From positions 1 to 22,805 of the forward strand of contig CAKPYB010000046.1 in NCBI GenBank assembly GCA_934202525.1: 22,805 nt of DNA, written 5' to 3'. Source of the stretch: an uncultured Prevotella sp. Lineage in GTDB: Bacteria; Bacteroidota; Bacteroidia; Bacteroidales; Bacteroidaceae. A program made the position numbers and the translations under genes. Of the stretch, positions 1-8,306 are shown in pieces; position 1 is the stretch's first letter; every line of letters begins with the position of its first letter. The notes under the pieces were generated by a model. That model had not been told where the DNA came from. It did not search any database and worked only from the letters and a program-made list of their open reading frames with translations.

Positions 1-277
1 ATGCTTGATTTCTCAAAAGCGAGTGCAAAAGTACTAACTATTTTTCATTCCACCAAATCTTTTCGCAAAAAAGTTGAGATTTTAGCCAAATTTTAACACT
101 TATAAAGACTCCGAGTCATTTCAAGCGTGCAATCACTTTATTATATACATGCCTGCCCAAGCCTGCGTGTGCGGATGCACAGACATATAAGCGCATAGGC
201 GCATATATAAAGCAGGTATAAACAGGTATACATGTGAGAGTAAGTCACAATAAAGGGAGAAAAAAAGAGGGAGAAGC
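1..277. other. Intergenic region with no gene seen
   Basis: Apart from the outward promoter at 26-57, this stretch shows no convincing coding region on either strand. It is AT-rich at the left. Around 165-235 it carries short imperfect repetition of GCGCAT and CAGGTATA words. No tRNA fold, terminator or riboswitch was recognised. Confidence 0.5.
26..57 (-). promoter_or_regulatory. Bacteroidetes-type promoter pointing out of the left edge
   Basis: On the minus strand a TTTG (54-57) is followed after 20 bases by TACTTTTG (26-33), matching the Bacteroidetes -33/-7 consensus TTTG and TAnnTTTG. It points left, so a minus-strand gene probably begins just outside the window, divergent from the B3/B4 gene. 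The gene itself is not visible. Confidence 0.6.
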
Positions 278-309
278 TTTGGCTATTACAATTTTTCTTC
301 GTACTTTTG
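278..309 (+). promoter_or_regulatory. Promoter of the B3/B4-domain gene
   Basis: TTTG at 278-281, a 20-base spacer, then TACTTTTG at 302-309 fit the Bacteroidetes sigma-factor consensus. The -7 box ends 43 bases before the ATG at 353. Confidence 0.75.
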
Positions 310-352
310 CCCTATCATTCAGTTAGGTTTAACAGAAAATGGAAATTGCATT

Positions 353-1018
353 ATGAACATCATTGTATCAGAAGAAATCGAATCAGTATGCCCTACCTTT
401 GTGGGAGCATGCGTAGAAGCCAATGTGGTGAATACCCCTTATTGTCAGGAACTTTGGGATGAGATTCATGCACTTGGTAAGAAATACAGACAGACGCTGA
501 CCACGGAATCGCTGAAAGAGATGAGTGGAATTGCCGCCACCCGAAAGGTGTATCGTGCCTGCGGCAAGGATCCTTCGCGCTACCGTCCTGCATCAGAAGC
601 CCTTATCCGCAGAATGCTTCAGGGCAAGGAACTCTATCAGCGAGATACGCTGGTGGATCTGGTGAACCTGGCGAGCATTGCCTATGGCTACAGCATCGGC
701 GGATTTGATGCAGACAAGTTTAAAGGCGATACTCTTACGCTTGGCGTAGGCAAAGCCGGCGAACCCTACGAAGGCATCGGCAGAGGCATGATTAATATAG
801 AAGGTCTGCCTGTTTACAGAGACAAGATAGGTGGCGTAGGAACTCCAACCAGCGACAACGAGCGAACCAAGATGAATATCGACACCACCCACTTGGTGGT
901 TCTCATCAACGGCTACGACGGAGACGAACAGCATGTTCGCGAGAATGCCGAGTACATCATCCAGCTTCTGAAGAAATATTGCCAGAGTGATGGAGGCAGC
1001 TACTTCATTTACAAATAA
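353..1018 (+). CDS. B3/B4 tRNA-binding domain protein
   Basis: A 221-residue protein made almost entirely of one B3/B4 domain, the fold found in the beta subunit of phenylalanyl-tRNA synthetase and in stand-alone proteins. The family signature is seen in the stretch from residue ~60 (GIAATRKVYRACGKDPSRYR), through ALIRRML, to LVNLASIAYGYSIGGFDADK, followed by a glycine-rich segment (RGMINIEGLPVYRDKIGGVG) and a C-terminal helix region. No signal peptide or membrane segment is visible, so it should be cytoplasmic. In PheT the domain lies beside the editing site; whether the free-standing form edits or binds tRNA is not known from the sequence. It stands alone with its own promoter. The ATG at 353 is the first start after that promoter. 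The exact cellular role is open. Confidence 0.85.
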   Translation: MNIIVSEEIESVCPTFVGACVEANVVNTPYCQELWDEIHALGKKYRQTLTTESLKEMSGIAATRKVYRACGKDPSRYRPASEALIRRMLQGKELYQRDTLVDLVNLASIAYGYSIGGFDADKFKGDTLTLGVGKAGEPYEGIGRGMINIEGLPVYRDKIGGVGTPTSDNERTKMNIDTTHLVVLINGYDGDEQHVRENAEYIIQLLKKYCQSDGGSYFIYK

Positions 1019-1070
1019 AGAGGATGTGGCATAAGTTTATTATTCACCCTCTTCTTGTTGTTAGTAAATA

Positions 1071-1312
1071 TAGGTCATGCCGTTGGATGAGATAGGATAT
1101 GTCGCTGGATGAGATAGGATATGTCGCTAGAAGAGATAGGATATGTTGCTGAAAGAGCTAGGTCATGTTGTTGGAAGAGATAGGATATGTTGTTGAGACA
1201 GTCAGTATCTTCGGTCGCACAACAGCTGTTGTGCGCTTGCATAACAGCTGATATGCGCATGCACAACGGCTGTTGTGCATGCGGTAGCCAACTGTTATGC
1301 GCCAACTATTAT
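1071..1312. repeat. 22-bp-phase tandem repeat array with palindromic units
   Basis: Six clear units begin at 1071, 1093, 1115, 1137, 1159 and 1181, with consensus TAGGATATGTYGCTGGAAGAGA. The same 22-base register then continues with a different unit, an 18-bp palindrome of form GCACAACRGCTGTTGTGC. Its copies start at 1217, 1239, 1261 and 1283; the first is a perfect palindrome and the third has 11-bp perfect arms when extended to 1257-1282. The period is not a multiple of three, and the short reading frame across it is only a by-product. The array begins about 50 bases after the B3/B4 stop codon. It has no spacers and so is not a CRISPR array. Confidence 0.85.
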
Positions 1313-1367
1313 CCGAACTTATGACACACCCTCATTAACCAAGAAATATCTCTTATAAAGCCAAAAA

Positions 1368-1391
1368 GGGGACTGGCCACCGCCAGTCCCC
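1368..1391 (-). terminator. Rho-independent terminator of the SusCD operon
   Basis: Ten-base perfect arms (GGGGACTGGC at 1368-1377, GCCAGTCCCC at 1382-1391) enclose a 4-base loop. On the minus strand the stem is followed by five Ts (A at 1363-1367). It lies about 130 bases past the stop of the last operon gene. Confidence 0.75.
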
Positions 1392-1401
1392 AAGACGAGA
1401 G

Positions 1402-1455
1402 AGATATAAGTGTTGACTTGGTCAACAACGAGGCAAATCACTTTGCCTTATATCT
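1402..1455 (-). other. Structured 3' UTR element, possible three-way junction
   Basis: A 9-bp closing stem (AGATATAAG at 1402-1410, CTTATATCT at 1447-1455) encloses two hairpins: TGTTGAC/GTCAACA at 1411-1427 and AGGCAAA/TTTGCCT at 1431-1448. The second overlaps the closing stem by two bases. In the minus-strand transcript this lies between the last coding region of the SusCD operon and its terminator. The fold was read by eye; no known RNA family was recognised. Confidence 0.45.
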
Positions 1456-1460
1456 TTAAT

Positions 1461-1504
1461 ATTATTCCTAGATAATATCATTAGAAACATCATCTAGGAA
1501 TAAT
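1461..1504 (-). repeat. Perfect 13-bp inverted repeat just after the lipoprotein stop
   Basis: ATTATTCCTAGAT at 1461-1473 and its exact complement at 1492-1504 enclose an 18-base loop, starting 20 bases after the stop codon of the small lipoprotein gene. With little G+C and no T tract it is more likely an mRNA 3'-end stabilising or processing hairpin than a terminator. Confidence 0.6.
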
Positions 1505-1524
1505 TCATGTATAGCAAAAGTAAA

Positions 1525-2106
1525 TTACTTGTTATCCTCAGCCCAACCCGTAGACTTAAATCCTGTTACTCTGTAATGATATCCAGGCTGGTCAGAACGG
1601 GAATAGGTGAAACTGATTTCATCTGTCACAGTACCAGATACAGTAGTATAAGTATTGTGACCACACTTACCGCTAACAGTTACCTTGTCGGTAGCTGTAG
1701 CAGAGTTACCAATGAAATCATCCACATTCTCACCACCGAAAGTATAAGAACTCATATCAATAGATACCTTAGCATTGATGGCGTAAGCTGCCTTAGAGGC
1801 AGTTGAGCCTACACGAATCCACGCCTTATCCTTATCATAATCGGTAGTATTGCTGAGATAGGCATAGAGAACACCCGAAGTGGTGCCTGTACCATCAGTC
1901 TTAAAGATGAATTCAGCATCTGTTGGATTAGAAGCCCAATACTCTGCATCTGTCTTAGAAGCATCATAACCTCTCTCCACATTGATTCTATACTGACCAC
2001 CAATAGGAGCAATAGGAGTATAATCGATATCGAAATCGTCTCCCTCAGAGCATGCAGTAAACAATGCTACGAAAACAAAGCTCAAAAAATATAATATTTT
2101 CTTCAT
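1525..2106 (-). CDS. SusCD-linked small lipoprotein, probable Lipid_bd (PF12888) family
   Basis: A 193-residue predicted surface lipoprotein. The N-terminus has two lysines, a hydrophobic stretch and a lipobox ending at Cys19 (LFTAC), followed by acidic residues (SEGDDFD) as is common for exported Bacteroidetes lipoproteins. The rest is Thr/Ser/Tyr-rich and looks all-beta, ending with YHYRVTGFKSTGWAED, which resembles the end of the family annotated as lipid-binding putative hydrolase often found third in SusC/SusD operons. No catalytic residues can be pointed to. It lies 28 bases downstream of the SusD-like gene on the same strand, so it is probably co-transcribed and helps capture the same ligand. 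The family name is a recognition by pattern; the position and the lipoprotein nature are firm. Confidence 0.65.
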   Translation of the reverse strand: MKKILYFLSFVFVALFTACSEGDDFDIDYTPIAPIGGQYRINVERGYDASKTDAEYWASNPTDAEFIFKTDGTGTTSGVLYAYLSNTTDYDKDKAWIRVGSTASKAAYAINAKVSIDMSSYTFGGENVDDFIGNSATATDKVTVSGKCGHNTYTTVSGTVTDEISFTYSRSDQPGYHYRVTGFKSTGWAEDNK

Positions 2107-2134
2107 GACTTTTCGTTTATTACATTAATAATCA

Positions 2135-3730
2135 TTACTTCTCCCACCAAAGTTTCTTGGTCAGCGAGTTTCCATTCTCTTCTACATACTTGGCAGCAGC
2201 AGAGTTATACAATGTAGTAGCTGTAGGATAAAGTAATCGCATAGGATACTCACCGGCATTCATATTGCTAGCACCAGGATCAACCAAATTGCCTAAAACA
2301 TAACCATCAGACAATTCACGCTGCAAAGCAGTTGTAGACTTACGAACAGTAATATTAGCCTGAACCTCAGGAATACCCAAACGGTTACGGGTCATCCAAC
2401 CATCATAAGCATTCGCACCGGCATAAGTTACCCAATACTGCATGGCGATGCTATGAAGCATATCAGACTTATCGAACTTATAAGCACCATCAACGAATGC
2501 AGTGCCATCAAATCCCCAACGGCTGAAACCAGCAAGAACACCCTTATTATAATACTCCTCAGCCTTTACAGGATTCCCCAAACGAGCATAAGCCTCAGCA
2601 ATCATCAATTCGCATTCAGCCTCGTTCATCAGATAGACAGCATCATCATAAGCCTGTTTCATACGAGAAGACTTAGAGATTGAAATACCACCCTCTGTAG
2701 TTTCATCAGTATTTGGCTTTGTTCCACAAGGAAGTCCCTCATAGCATTCATTCATGTGAGCAATCAGTTCCTCATCAGAAGAATAGCCGAGAGTATTTTT
2801 AGCATTCGCAGTTACCTCATACAACTTGATGATACGAGGATCCTTCTTATCCAAAAGATACTCCAAGAAAGTATGGCAAGCACGAATATTCTCAGTAGTA
2901 TTCAACTGACGGATATTAAATTCATAAAGAGGATTACCCTTATTAGCGCCATCTTCCCAATTTACCCAAGCACAATCCTGCTCCAAAAGACCACCTGCAC
3001 TAAGTAAAGCCTGAATATCAGATTTATGAGCGTCGAAGTCTTTGAGATACATCTTCAACTTCAAACTCTTTGCAAAGCCTGCCCAGCTATCCATACTGCC
3101 TCCCAAGAAACAGTCAGCAGTTCCTAAAGGTGAAGCTTTTTCTGCAGCTTTAGCATCATCGAGTTTGGCAATGGCAGCATCCAGCATCTCCAGAATACCC
3201 GGATATACTACGGTTTTGCTATCATCAAATGCAGCATGTGGATTGTTTTCGACATCAAGAGCACCTGTAAACGGAATATCACCATAAGTATCAGTCAATA
3301 CCAAGAAATTATAGGCCTGAAGAATCTTGGCAACCATCCAATAGTTCCAAGCCTTACTTTCTTCAGCAGAAGCCAAAGCCAGCTTTAAATCTTCCAGACC
3401 GTTGGCATATGTATTCTGCCAAATCGTAGTAACAGGAGGAATTGAACCTGATGTTGTTACAGCATAATTAGACAATGTATTATACTGGTTTGTACTATTA
3501 CCCTGTGTTACATACTGGCACCAAAAGTCACCAGTAATTTGCTGATAAAGACCACTGACAGCTACGATAGAACCTTCGGCAGCCGGAAGCAACTGCTTGT
3601 AGGAAGCTGTAGAAGGATAGTTTGGGTTGTAGTTGATATCCAAATAGCCAGAATCGCTACAAGAAGTAACAGTACCCATTGTCAAGACAGCTCCCAGCAA
3701 TGCTGCGCTTAAAAATTTATATCTTTTCAT
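2135..3730 (-). CDS. SusD/RagB-type nutrient-binding outer-membrane lipoprotein (SusD-like_2)
   Basis: A 531-residue lipoprotein with a signal peptide and lipobox ending at Cys24 (TVTSC), then SDSGYLDINYNPNYPSTAS, the typical opening of the SusD-like_2 branch (PF12771). The body is alpha-helical with TPR-like segments, for example MNEAECELMIAEAYARLGN near residue 370, where the family has its conserved helical repeat. It ends in KLWWEK, typical of this branch. SusD proteins sit as a lid on the SusC barrel at the cell surface and bind the incoming nutrient. Only 18 bases separate it from the upstream SusC gene, so they form one translational block. No glycoside hydrolase, protease or sensor gene is linked, so the substrate cannot be inferred. 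Confidence 0.9.
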   Translation of the reverse strand: MKRYKFLSAALLGAVLTMGTVTSCSDSGYLDINYNPNYPSTASYKQLLPAAEGSIVAVSGLYQQITGDFWCQYVTQGNSTNQYNTLSNYAVTTSGSIPPVTTIWQNTYANGLEDLKLALASAEESKAWNYWMVAKILQAYNFLVLTDTYGDIPFTGALDVENNPHAAFDDSKTVVYPGILEMLDAAIAKLDDAKAAEKASPLGTADCFLGGSMDSWAGFAKSLKLKMYLKDFDAHKSDIQALLSAGGLLEQDCAWVNWEDGANKGNPLYEFNIRQLNTTENIRACHTFLEYLLDKKDPRIIKLYEVTANAKNTLGYSSDEELIAHMNECYEGLPCGTKPNTDETTEGGISISKSSRMKQAYDDAVYLMNEAECELMIAEAYARLGNPVKAEEYYNKGVLAGFSRWGFDGTAFVDGAYKFDKSDMLHSIAMQYWVTYAGANAYDGWMTRNRLGIPEVQANITVRKSTTALQRELSDGYVLGNLVDPGASNMNAGEYPMRLLYPTATTLYNSAAAKYVEENGNSLTKKLWWEK

Positions 3731-3748
3731 ATAAGAAATCTCCTTTAA

Positions 3749-6700
3749 TTAAAATACAACCTTCAAGTTAATACCATAGTTGCGAGTTGACACAGAACCC
3801 ATAGTCTCACCAAACTCAGAACTGATATCATTACCAAAGTTAGAAGACTCAGGGTCAATATAATTCTGATGCTTTGGAGTGATGAGCAACAAGTTGTGAC
3901 CAACGAGACTCAAAGACAACTTCTGCATCTTCAATGCACTTGTGATTGTCTTAGGGAAATCGTATGTCAAAGCCAACTCACGGAGTTTGAAGTAAGAACG
4001 GCTTACAACGAAATCACGACGCACCTCCGGGTTGTAGCTATAGTTACCCTGAACATAATTCATATAGTTGGAAGCAACTGGAATATTATTCTCAACATAC
4101 TCTCCACCAACAATCTTTACAGAATGAGGATAAACAAAAGCATCACGCTCATTGAATACGGTCTCTGTAGAGTTACCATTGAAGTGAGTAATATAAGATG
4201 TCTCAGAATACATCAATCCACCCTTATGCCAGTCGCCCGTTGCAGCAAGACTCAAGTTCTTCCACTTCAGATGTGTGGTGAAGCCCATTACGAAATCTGG
4301 CTGAGAAGAACCGAGATAATCATAATCTGTAGTACTAGACTGCAAGAAACCATTACCATTTACGATTCTATAACCATAATATGGACTGTTTTTATCTGTT
4401 ACCTTCTGTGTTGCAGGCAACTTGAAGATACCGATAGGCTCACCAACCTTCAATACATAAGATACACCACGCATAGAAGAATACAAACCAGTACTTGTAG
4501 TACCTACAGGAATGGTATATTCATCAAGACCATCCCAAAGTTCCTTCACCTTACTCCAGTTCTTAGCGTATGTAGCACCTACACTCCACTCCCAATCCTT
4601 AGTACGGATAGGAGTAAAATTAACCATCGCCTCAATACCCTTGTTCTGAAGTTTACCTACATTACGGGTGTTAGAAGTATAACCTGTCTCAGGAGCCAAA
4701 GTAGCAGAGATAATCTGATTTTTGGTTGTACGATCATAGTAAGCCACATCGAAGCTCAAACGGTTGCCAAAGAATGTACCGCTCAAACCAAGCTCATACT
4801 CAGTTGTAATCTCAGGCTTCAATGACTTATTTGGCAAACGGTTATACTCTGTCAAACCAGAAACACCGGAAATTGGCAAATATGTATAATAATACTGGAA
4901 TGGACGATAATATGAATTAGTCATATATACATCAGCATCATTACCTGTCTGACCTATAGCTGCACGAACCTTCAACAAGTCGATTTGCTTAACATTCTTC
5001 AAAGCAGGAATAGCCTGATTCAGAAGCACAGACACATTGGCACCTCCATAGAAGAAGCTGTTATCTCCCATAGGAAGAGTAGAAGACCAGTCGTTACGGG
5101 CAGAGAGGTTCAAGAACGCCCAATCCTTATAACCTAATTCAACCTGTCCCAAAAGACCCAACAATCTTCTATTCCATGAGTCAGTATCAGTAATCGAATA
5201 GGAAGATGTATTACTCAAGGAATTCCAACCTGGAATATCCAACTGCTCATTATAACCACCTACATTATCATAATTTCTCTGGTTCAAGTTCCAACCCAAG
5301 GTTGCACCTACCGAGAAATCACCGAAAGTATGATTGCCGGTCAGCAAGAGGCTGGCGTCAATCTGTCCACGCTGAGAACGATACTTAGAATAGTAACCCT
5401 GGTTACCTACAGTTGTACCATTACCATTTGCCTGATAAGAACCCTCGGTATAAAGAATACGTGGTTCAATGCGCTCGGTCTTATAGTTGGTATAATCACC
5501 ACCGAAACGGCCAATTACCTTGATATCCTTGGTAATATCGTATGACAACTCCAGCTTACCATAAATACGGTCGTCCTGGTAAGTAGAATAGTAGTTATCT
5601 ACCATATAATATGGGTTGGTAGCATACAATGTATAGTAGTTATCTACATTGTTACGCTCAAGGTTGTAATCCTTCATATCTGTGAAACGAACATCAGAAG
5701 CACCCTGAAGCAACTCCATATACATATCACGAGAACGGCGCATATCCTTGCGAACATAGTTCAAGGACATGTCCAGATGGAATCTGTCGATATTGGCGTA
5801 GCCACGGAGTGAGAAGGTATTACGATGATAAGTATCACCATCATTAGGAGTAATACCATTAGAACTTACGTTACCGTAAGATGCAACAATACCTACTTTC
5901 TCATCACCATAGCGGAGAGATACGTTGTTGTTCCACTCCTTACCTACCTGATAGAAGTCACGGATATTGTTCTTAACATAAGAAAAAGGCTTGGTCAAAG
6001 TCTCACCGTTAGAAAGACCTGTAGAACCATACCAGTGCTCACGACCATCGAGGCGAGGTCCCCAAGAACCGTTCTCCTCATTAGACCAGGAACCCCAACC
6101 TTGACCAAAGAGATTCTGAGTCATTGGCACACGGAGCACATCAGTAAATGTCAAAGAACCATCGTAAGTGATAGAAGCCTTCTTATCACCCTGTGGCTTC
6201 TTTGTAGTAATCATGATAACACCATTGGCTGCACGGGAACCATAAAGAGCAGTAGCAGAAGCACCCTTCAATACAGTTACCGATTCAATATCCTCTGGGT
6301 TGATGTCGCCTGCACCACTACCAAAGTCAACAGAGTTATCACCCAAACGGTCATTGTTGATAGGCACACCATCAACAATATACAATGGGTTGTTGCTAGA
6401 AACAGAAGAAATACCACGAATTACGACTTTCTGAGAGGTACCTGTAACACCACCACCAGAAATCTGCACACCAGCCATCTTACCCTGAAGACCACTCATC
6501 AGGGAACCAGACTTAGCCACAGTCAACTCAGAAGCGTTGGCTGTACTGGCAGCATAACCCAAAGTTTTCTCTGAACGTTTCATACCCAAGGCAGTAACAA
6601 CTACCTCGTCAAGATTTCTTGCATCAGAAACCAAAACGATTTTCATTTTAGCAGATGCTTTCATTGTTTTAGTCTGCATACCGAGGTAACTGATTTCCAA

Positions 6701-6910
6701 GACAGCATCCTTGCTGGCATTAGGAAGCGTAAAATTACCATCGACATCAGTCGCTGTTCCAGTCTTTGTGCCTACAATTCTAACAGATGCGCCAATAACT
6801 GGCTCACCGTCTTCCTGAGAAACAACCTTACCTGTAACAGTAGTTTGAGCGAGGGCTATTCCTGTTGAAAGAATAAGCCCCCCCATGAGCATGGTCAATC
6901 TTTTTACCAT
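3749..6910 (-). CDS. SusC/RagA-type TonB-linked outer-membrane transporter
   Basis: A 1053-residue TonB-dependent transporter. A signal peptide ends near residue 22 (GIALAQ). Next come a carboxypeptidase-regulatory-like Ig domain (about 24-98, with TGTATDVDGNFTLP), a TonB box (NLDEVVVTALG, about 99-109), the plug domain (about 110-235, with RGISSVSSNNPLYIVDGVP and ALYGSRAANGVIMITTK), and a long beta barrel ending in phenylalanine (INLKVVF). The size is usual for the family. It imports a ligand across the outer membrane using TonB energy, with the SusD-like lipoprotein as lid. The absence of an N-terminal STN domain and of a linked anti-sigma/sigma pair suggests that no trans-envelope sigma signalling acts here. 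The ATG at 6910 follows the promoter at 6954-6985. Confidence 0.95.
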   Translation of the reverse strand: MVKRLTMLMGGLILSTGIALAQTTVTGKVVSQEDGEPVIGASVRIVGTKTGTATDVDGNFTLPNASKDAVLEISYLGMQTKTMKASAKMKIVLVSDARNLDEVVVTALGMKRSEKTLGYAASTANASELTVAKSGSLMSGLQGKMAGVQISGGGVTGTSQKVVIRGISSVSSNNPLYIVDGVPINNDRLGDNSVDFGSGAGDINPEDIESVTVLKGASATALYGSRAANGVIMITTKKPQGDKKASITYDGSLTFTDVLRVPMTQNLFGQGWGSWSNEENGSWGPRLDGREHWYGSTGLSNGETLTKPFSYVKNNIRDFYQVGKEWNNNVSLRYGDEKVGIVASYGNVSSNGITPNDGDTYHRNTFSLRGYANIDRFHLDMSLNYVRKDMRRSRDMYMELLQGASDVRFTDMKDYNLERNNVDNYYTLYATNPYYMVDNYYSTYQDDRIYGKLELSYDITKDIKVIGRFGGDYTNYKTERIEPRILYTEGSYQANGNGTTVGNQGYYSKYRSQRGQIDASLLLTGNHTFGDFSVGATLGWNLNQRNYDNVGGYNEQLDIPGWNSLSNTSSYSITDTDSWNRRLLGLLGQVELGYKDWAFLNLSARNDWSSTLPMGDNSFFYGGANVSVLLNQAIPALKNVKQIDLLKVRAAIGQTGNDADVYMTNSYYRPFQYYYTYLPISGVSGLTEYNRLPNKSLKPEITTEYELGLSGTFFGNRLSFDVAYYDRTTKNQIISATLAPETGYTSNTRNVGKLQNKGIEAMVNFTPIRTKDWEWSVGATYAKNWSKVKELWDGLDEYTIPVGTTSTGLYSSMRGVSYVLKVGEPIGIFKLPATQKVTDKNSPYYGYRIVNGNGFLQSSTTDYDYLGSSQPDFVMGFTTHLKWKNLSLAATGDWHKGGLMYSETSYITHFNGNSTETVFNERDAFVYPHSVKIVGGEYVENNIPVASNYMNYVQGNYSYNPEVRRDFVVSRSYFKLRELALTYDFPKTITSALKMQKLSLSLVGHNLLLITPKHQNYIDPESSNFGNDISSEFGETMGSVSTRNYGINLKVVF

Positions 6911-6953
6911 AATTCTCTCTCTTTAAAATTAAACAACTTACAAATATCGGGTG

Positions 6954-6985
6954 CAAAGATACATACTTTTTGCTAATTAAACAAA
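6954..6985 (-). promoter_or_regulatory. Promoter of the SusCD operon
   Basis: On the minus strand TTTG (6982-6985), a 20-base spacer and TATCTTTG (6954-6961) match the consensus closely. The 5' UTR would be about 40 bases, with no inverted repeat or operator visible in it. Confidence 0.8.
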
Positions 6986-7146
6986 TTTTTAGCAAACAAA
7001 TTGACGCAAAATACCAACTTTATGGTACTTTATGTATATTTTCCGTATATTTTATTACTTTTCGTAAGCATTTTAGGCATTTATTATCCCAAAACGTAAA
7101 ATACAGAAAGAAACTGGATGCTAAAGGAAAGTTTTAAAAACAGAAA
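6986..7146. other. AT-rich spacer upstream of the SusCD promoter
   Basis: No coding region, repeat or clear operator was found here. The sequence is strongly AT-rich, with several TTT/AAA runs and TTTTCGTAAG near 7060. A regulator site could be present but cannot be identified by eye. Confidence 0.4.
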
Positions 7147-7186
7147 GGCAAACATACCATTCGCTAAAACAAATGACATGTTTGCC
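7147..7186 (-). terminator. Hairpin terminator downstream of the HAD phosphatase gene
   Basis: Outer arms GGCAAACAT (7147-7155) and ATGTTTGCC (7178-7186) are exactly complementary. Inside, after a 2-base internal loop, CATTCG and CAAATG pair with one wobble. On the minus strand the stem is followed by a T-rich run (TTTCTGTTTTT). It lies about 105 bases past the gene's stop. Confidence 0.6.
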
Positions 7187-7212
7187 CTTATTATTTTATC
7201 AAAATGAAACTC

Positions 7213-7227
7213 GCCTTTCAAAAAGGC
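7213..7227 (-). terminator. Small terminator-like hairpin after the HAD phosphatase gene
   Basis: GCCTTT (7213-7218) and AAAGGC (7222-7227) pair around a 3-base loop. On the minus strand a mixed T-rich stretch follows. It is weaker than the hairpin at 7147-7186 and may act with it in series. Confidence 0.4.
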
Positions 7228-7292
7228 TTCATCAGGATTACACCTTATTATATATAGAGAGTTATAAAAACAGAGGCAATAAGCCTAAGTAT

Positions 7293-8084
7293 TTAAATCA
7301 CGCCAAAATGAAGGAGGGCATTCTTAACACCATCTTCATCCACATGAGTCGTAATGTAATCGGCTATTTGCTTGAGATTATCTCCCGCATTGCCCATCGC
7401 AACACCAATGCCAGCCTCCCGGACGATGGAAATATCATTGCCGCCATCGCCGAAAGCCATGGTTTCATCTATGTTCAAACCCAGATAATCAGTCATTGCA
7501 TGCAAGCCCTTGCCTTTATCTGCATCGGCTGCCGTAATATCCGTAAAGGCAGGATGCCATCTGCCCGACGTGCAGTTGCGGAGCGTAGGCATCAGGAGCG
7601 CCTCCTGCTCTACCGAACAGAAAGGAGTAACCTGCAGAACCTGCTCATCTCCCAATTCGTTCACATCGGTGAGGAAGATTTCGCAATCCACACCCAGTCC
7701 CTTGGCAAAGATTTCATAAACCTCGTCGGTATAATGATGAATGGCAAGATGATGCTCTCCCACTACGATTGCCGGATAATCATCACGGTCGGCAGCCTCG
7801 ATAATCGTCTTCACATCTTCAGAAAGGATGGCGTGCTGGCTCACCACCTTATCGCCTACAAAGCAGCGGGCACCATTGGTGGTGATGTAACCGTCGATGA
7901 GATGTTCTATCTGACCGAGGTTATTGATGATGAGCTGCGGACGGCCGGTAGAAATATACACCTCCACCCCATTCTTCTTAGCCTGCTCCAAGGCATCTAC
8001 CGTGCTCTGCGGAATCCTGTGGGTCGTGAAACTCACCAGGGTGCCGTCAATATCAAAAAATAATGCTTTTATCTTCTTATCCAT
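7293..8084 (-). CDS. Cof-type HAD-IIB family hydrolase (probable sugar-phosphate phosphatase)
   Basis: A 263-residue cytoplasmic phosphatase of the haloacid dehalogenase superfamily. Motif I is FFDIDGTL with the nucleophile Asp11 and acid/base Asp13. Motif II is the Thr/Ser of YISTGR. The motif III lysine lies in ADKGKGLHAM. Motif IV is GDGGND at 212-217. The IIB cap lies between motifs II and III. These proteins hydrolyse phosphorylated sugars, flavin mononucleotide or similar small molecules; the substrate cannot be read from sequence. Length and motif spacing are normal and all catalytic residues are present. It is transcribed alone from its own promoter. Confidence 0.92.
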   Translation of the reverse strand: MDKKIKALFFDIDGTLVSFTTHRIPQSTVDALEQAKKNGVEVYISTGRPQLIINNLGQIEHLIDGYITTNGARCFVGDKVVSQHAILSEDVKTIIEAADRDDYPAIVVGEHHLAIHHYTDEVYEIFAKGLGVDCEIFLTDVNELGDEQVLQVTPFCSVEQEALLMPTLRNCTSGRWHPAFTDITAADADKGKGLHAMTDYLGLNIDETMAFGDGGNDISIVREAGIGVAMGNAGDNLKQIADYITTHVDEDGVKNALLHFGVI

Positions 8085-8153
8085 AACTGTATCTTCTATA
8101 CCTTATTATATATATAATGCAAAATGGGTTCTGTAAGTACAGAAAAACCGATG

Positions 8154-8184
8154 CAAAAGTACGAAAAAACAGATAAATAGCAAA
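8154..8184 (-). promoter_or_regulatory. Promoter of the HAD phosphatase gene
   Basis: On the minus strand TTTG (8181-8184), a 19-base spacer and TACTTTTG (8154-8161). The leader to the ATG at 8084 is about 65 bases and contains a short TA repeat (about 8107-8117). Confidence 0.75.
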
Positions 8185-8209
8185 AAATATAAAGATTTAT
8201 TAGATTTTA

Positions 8210-8241
8210 CTTGCATCGAAAAGAGAAAAAACGTATATTTG
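8210..8241 (+). promoter_or_regulatory. Promoter of the FimB/Mfa2-like lipoprotein gene
   Basis: CTTG at 8210-8213, a 20-base spacer, then TATATTTG at 8234-8241. The -7 box is a full match and the -33 box has one mismatch. It is divergent from the HAD promoter, with the two -33 boxes about 25 bases apart. Confidence 0.65.
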
Positions 8242-8306
8242 CCACATCTTTATGCCCAAGGAAACTCCGAGATAACGCATAGAGCAACTAGTAAATAAGA
8301 ACGGTT

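Noticed and set aside
1075..1305. A 76-codon minus-strand gene in the gap after the B3/B4 gene
   Set aside because: It lies wholly within the 22-base repeat array, and its repeated peptide words come from the DNA repeat.
3869..4825. A 318-codon open frame on the plus strand opposite the SusC gene
   Set aside because: The opposite strand encodes an unmistakable SusC barrel. This frame has no recognisable domain, is rich in Thr/Ile/Arg as expected for an antisense shadow, and has no promoter.
5825..6574. A 249-codon plus-strand frame opposite the SusC plug region
   Set aside because: It is an antisense shadow of conserved plug sequence, with no domain or promoter.
7173..8063. A 296-codon plus-strand frame over the HAD gene
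   Set aside because: The minus strand has all HAD motifs at correct spacing. The plus frame begins inside a terminator hairpin and has no family features.
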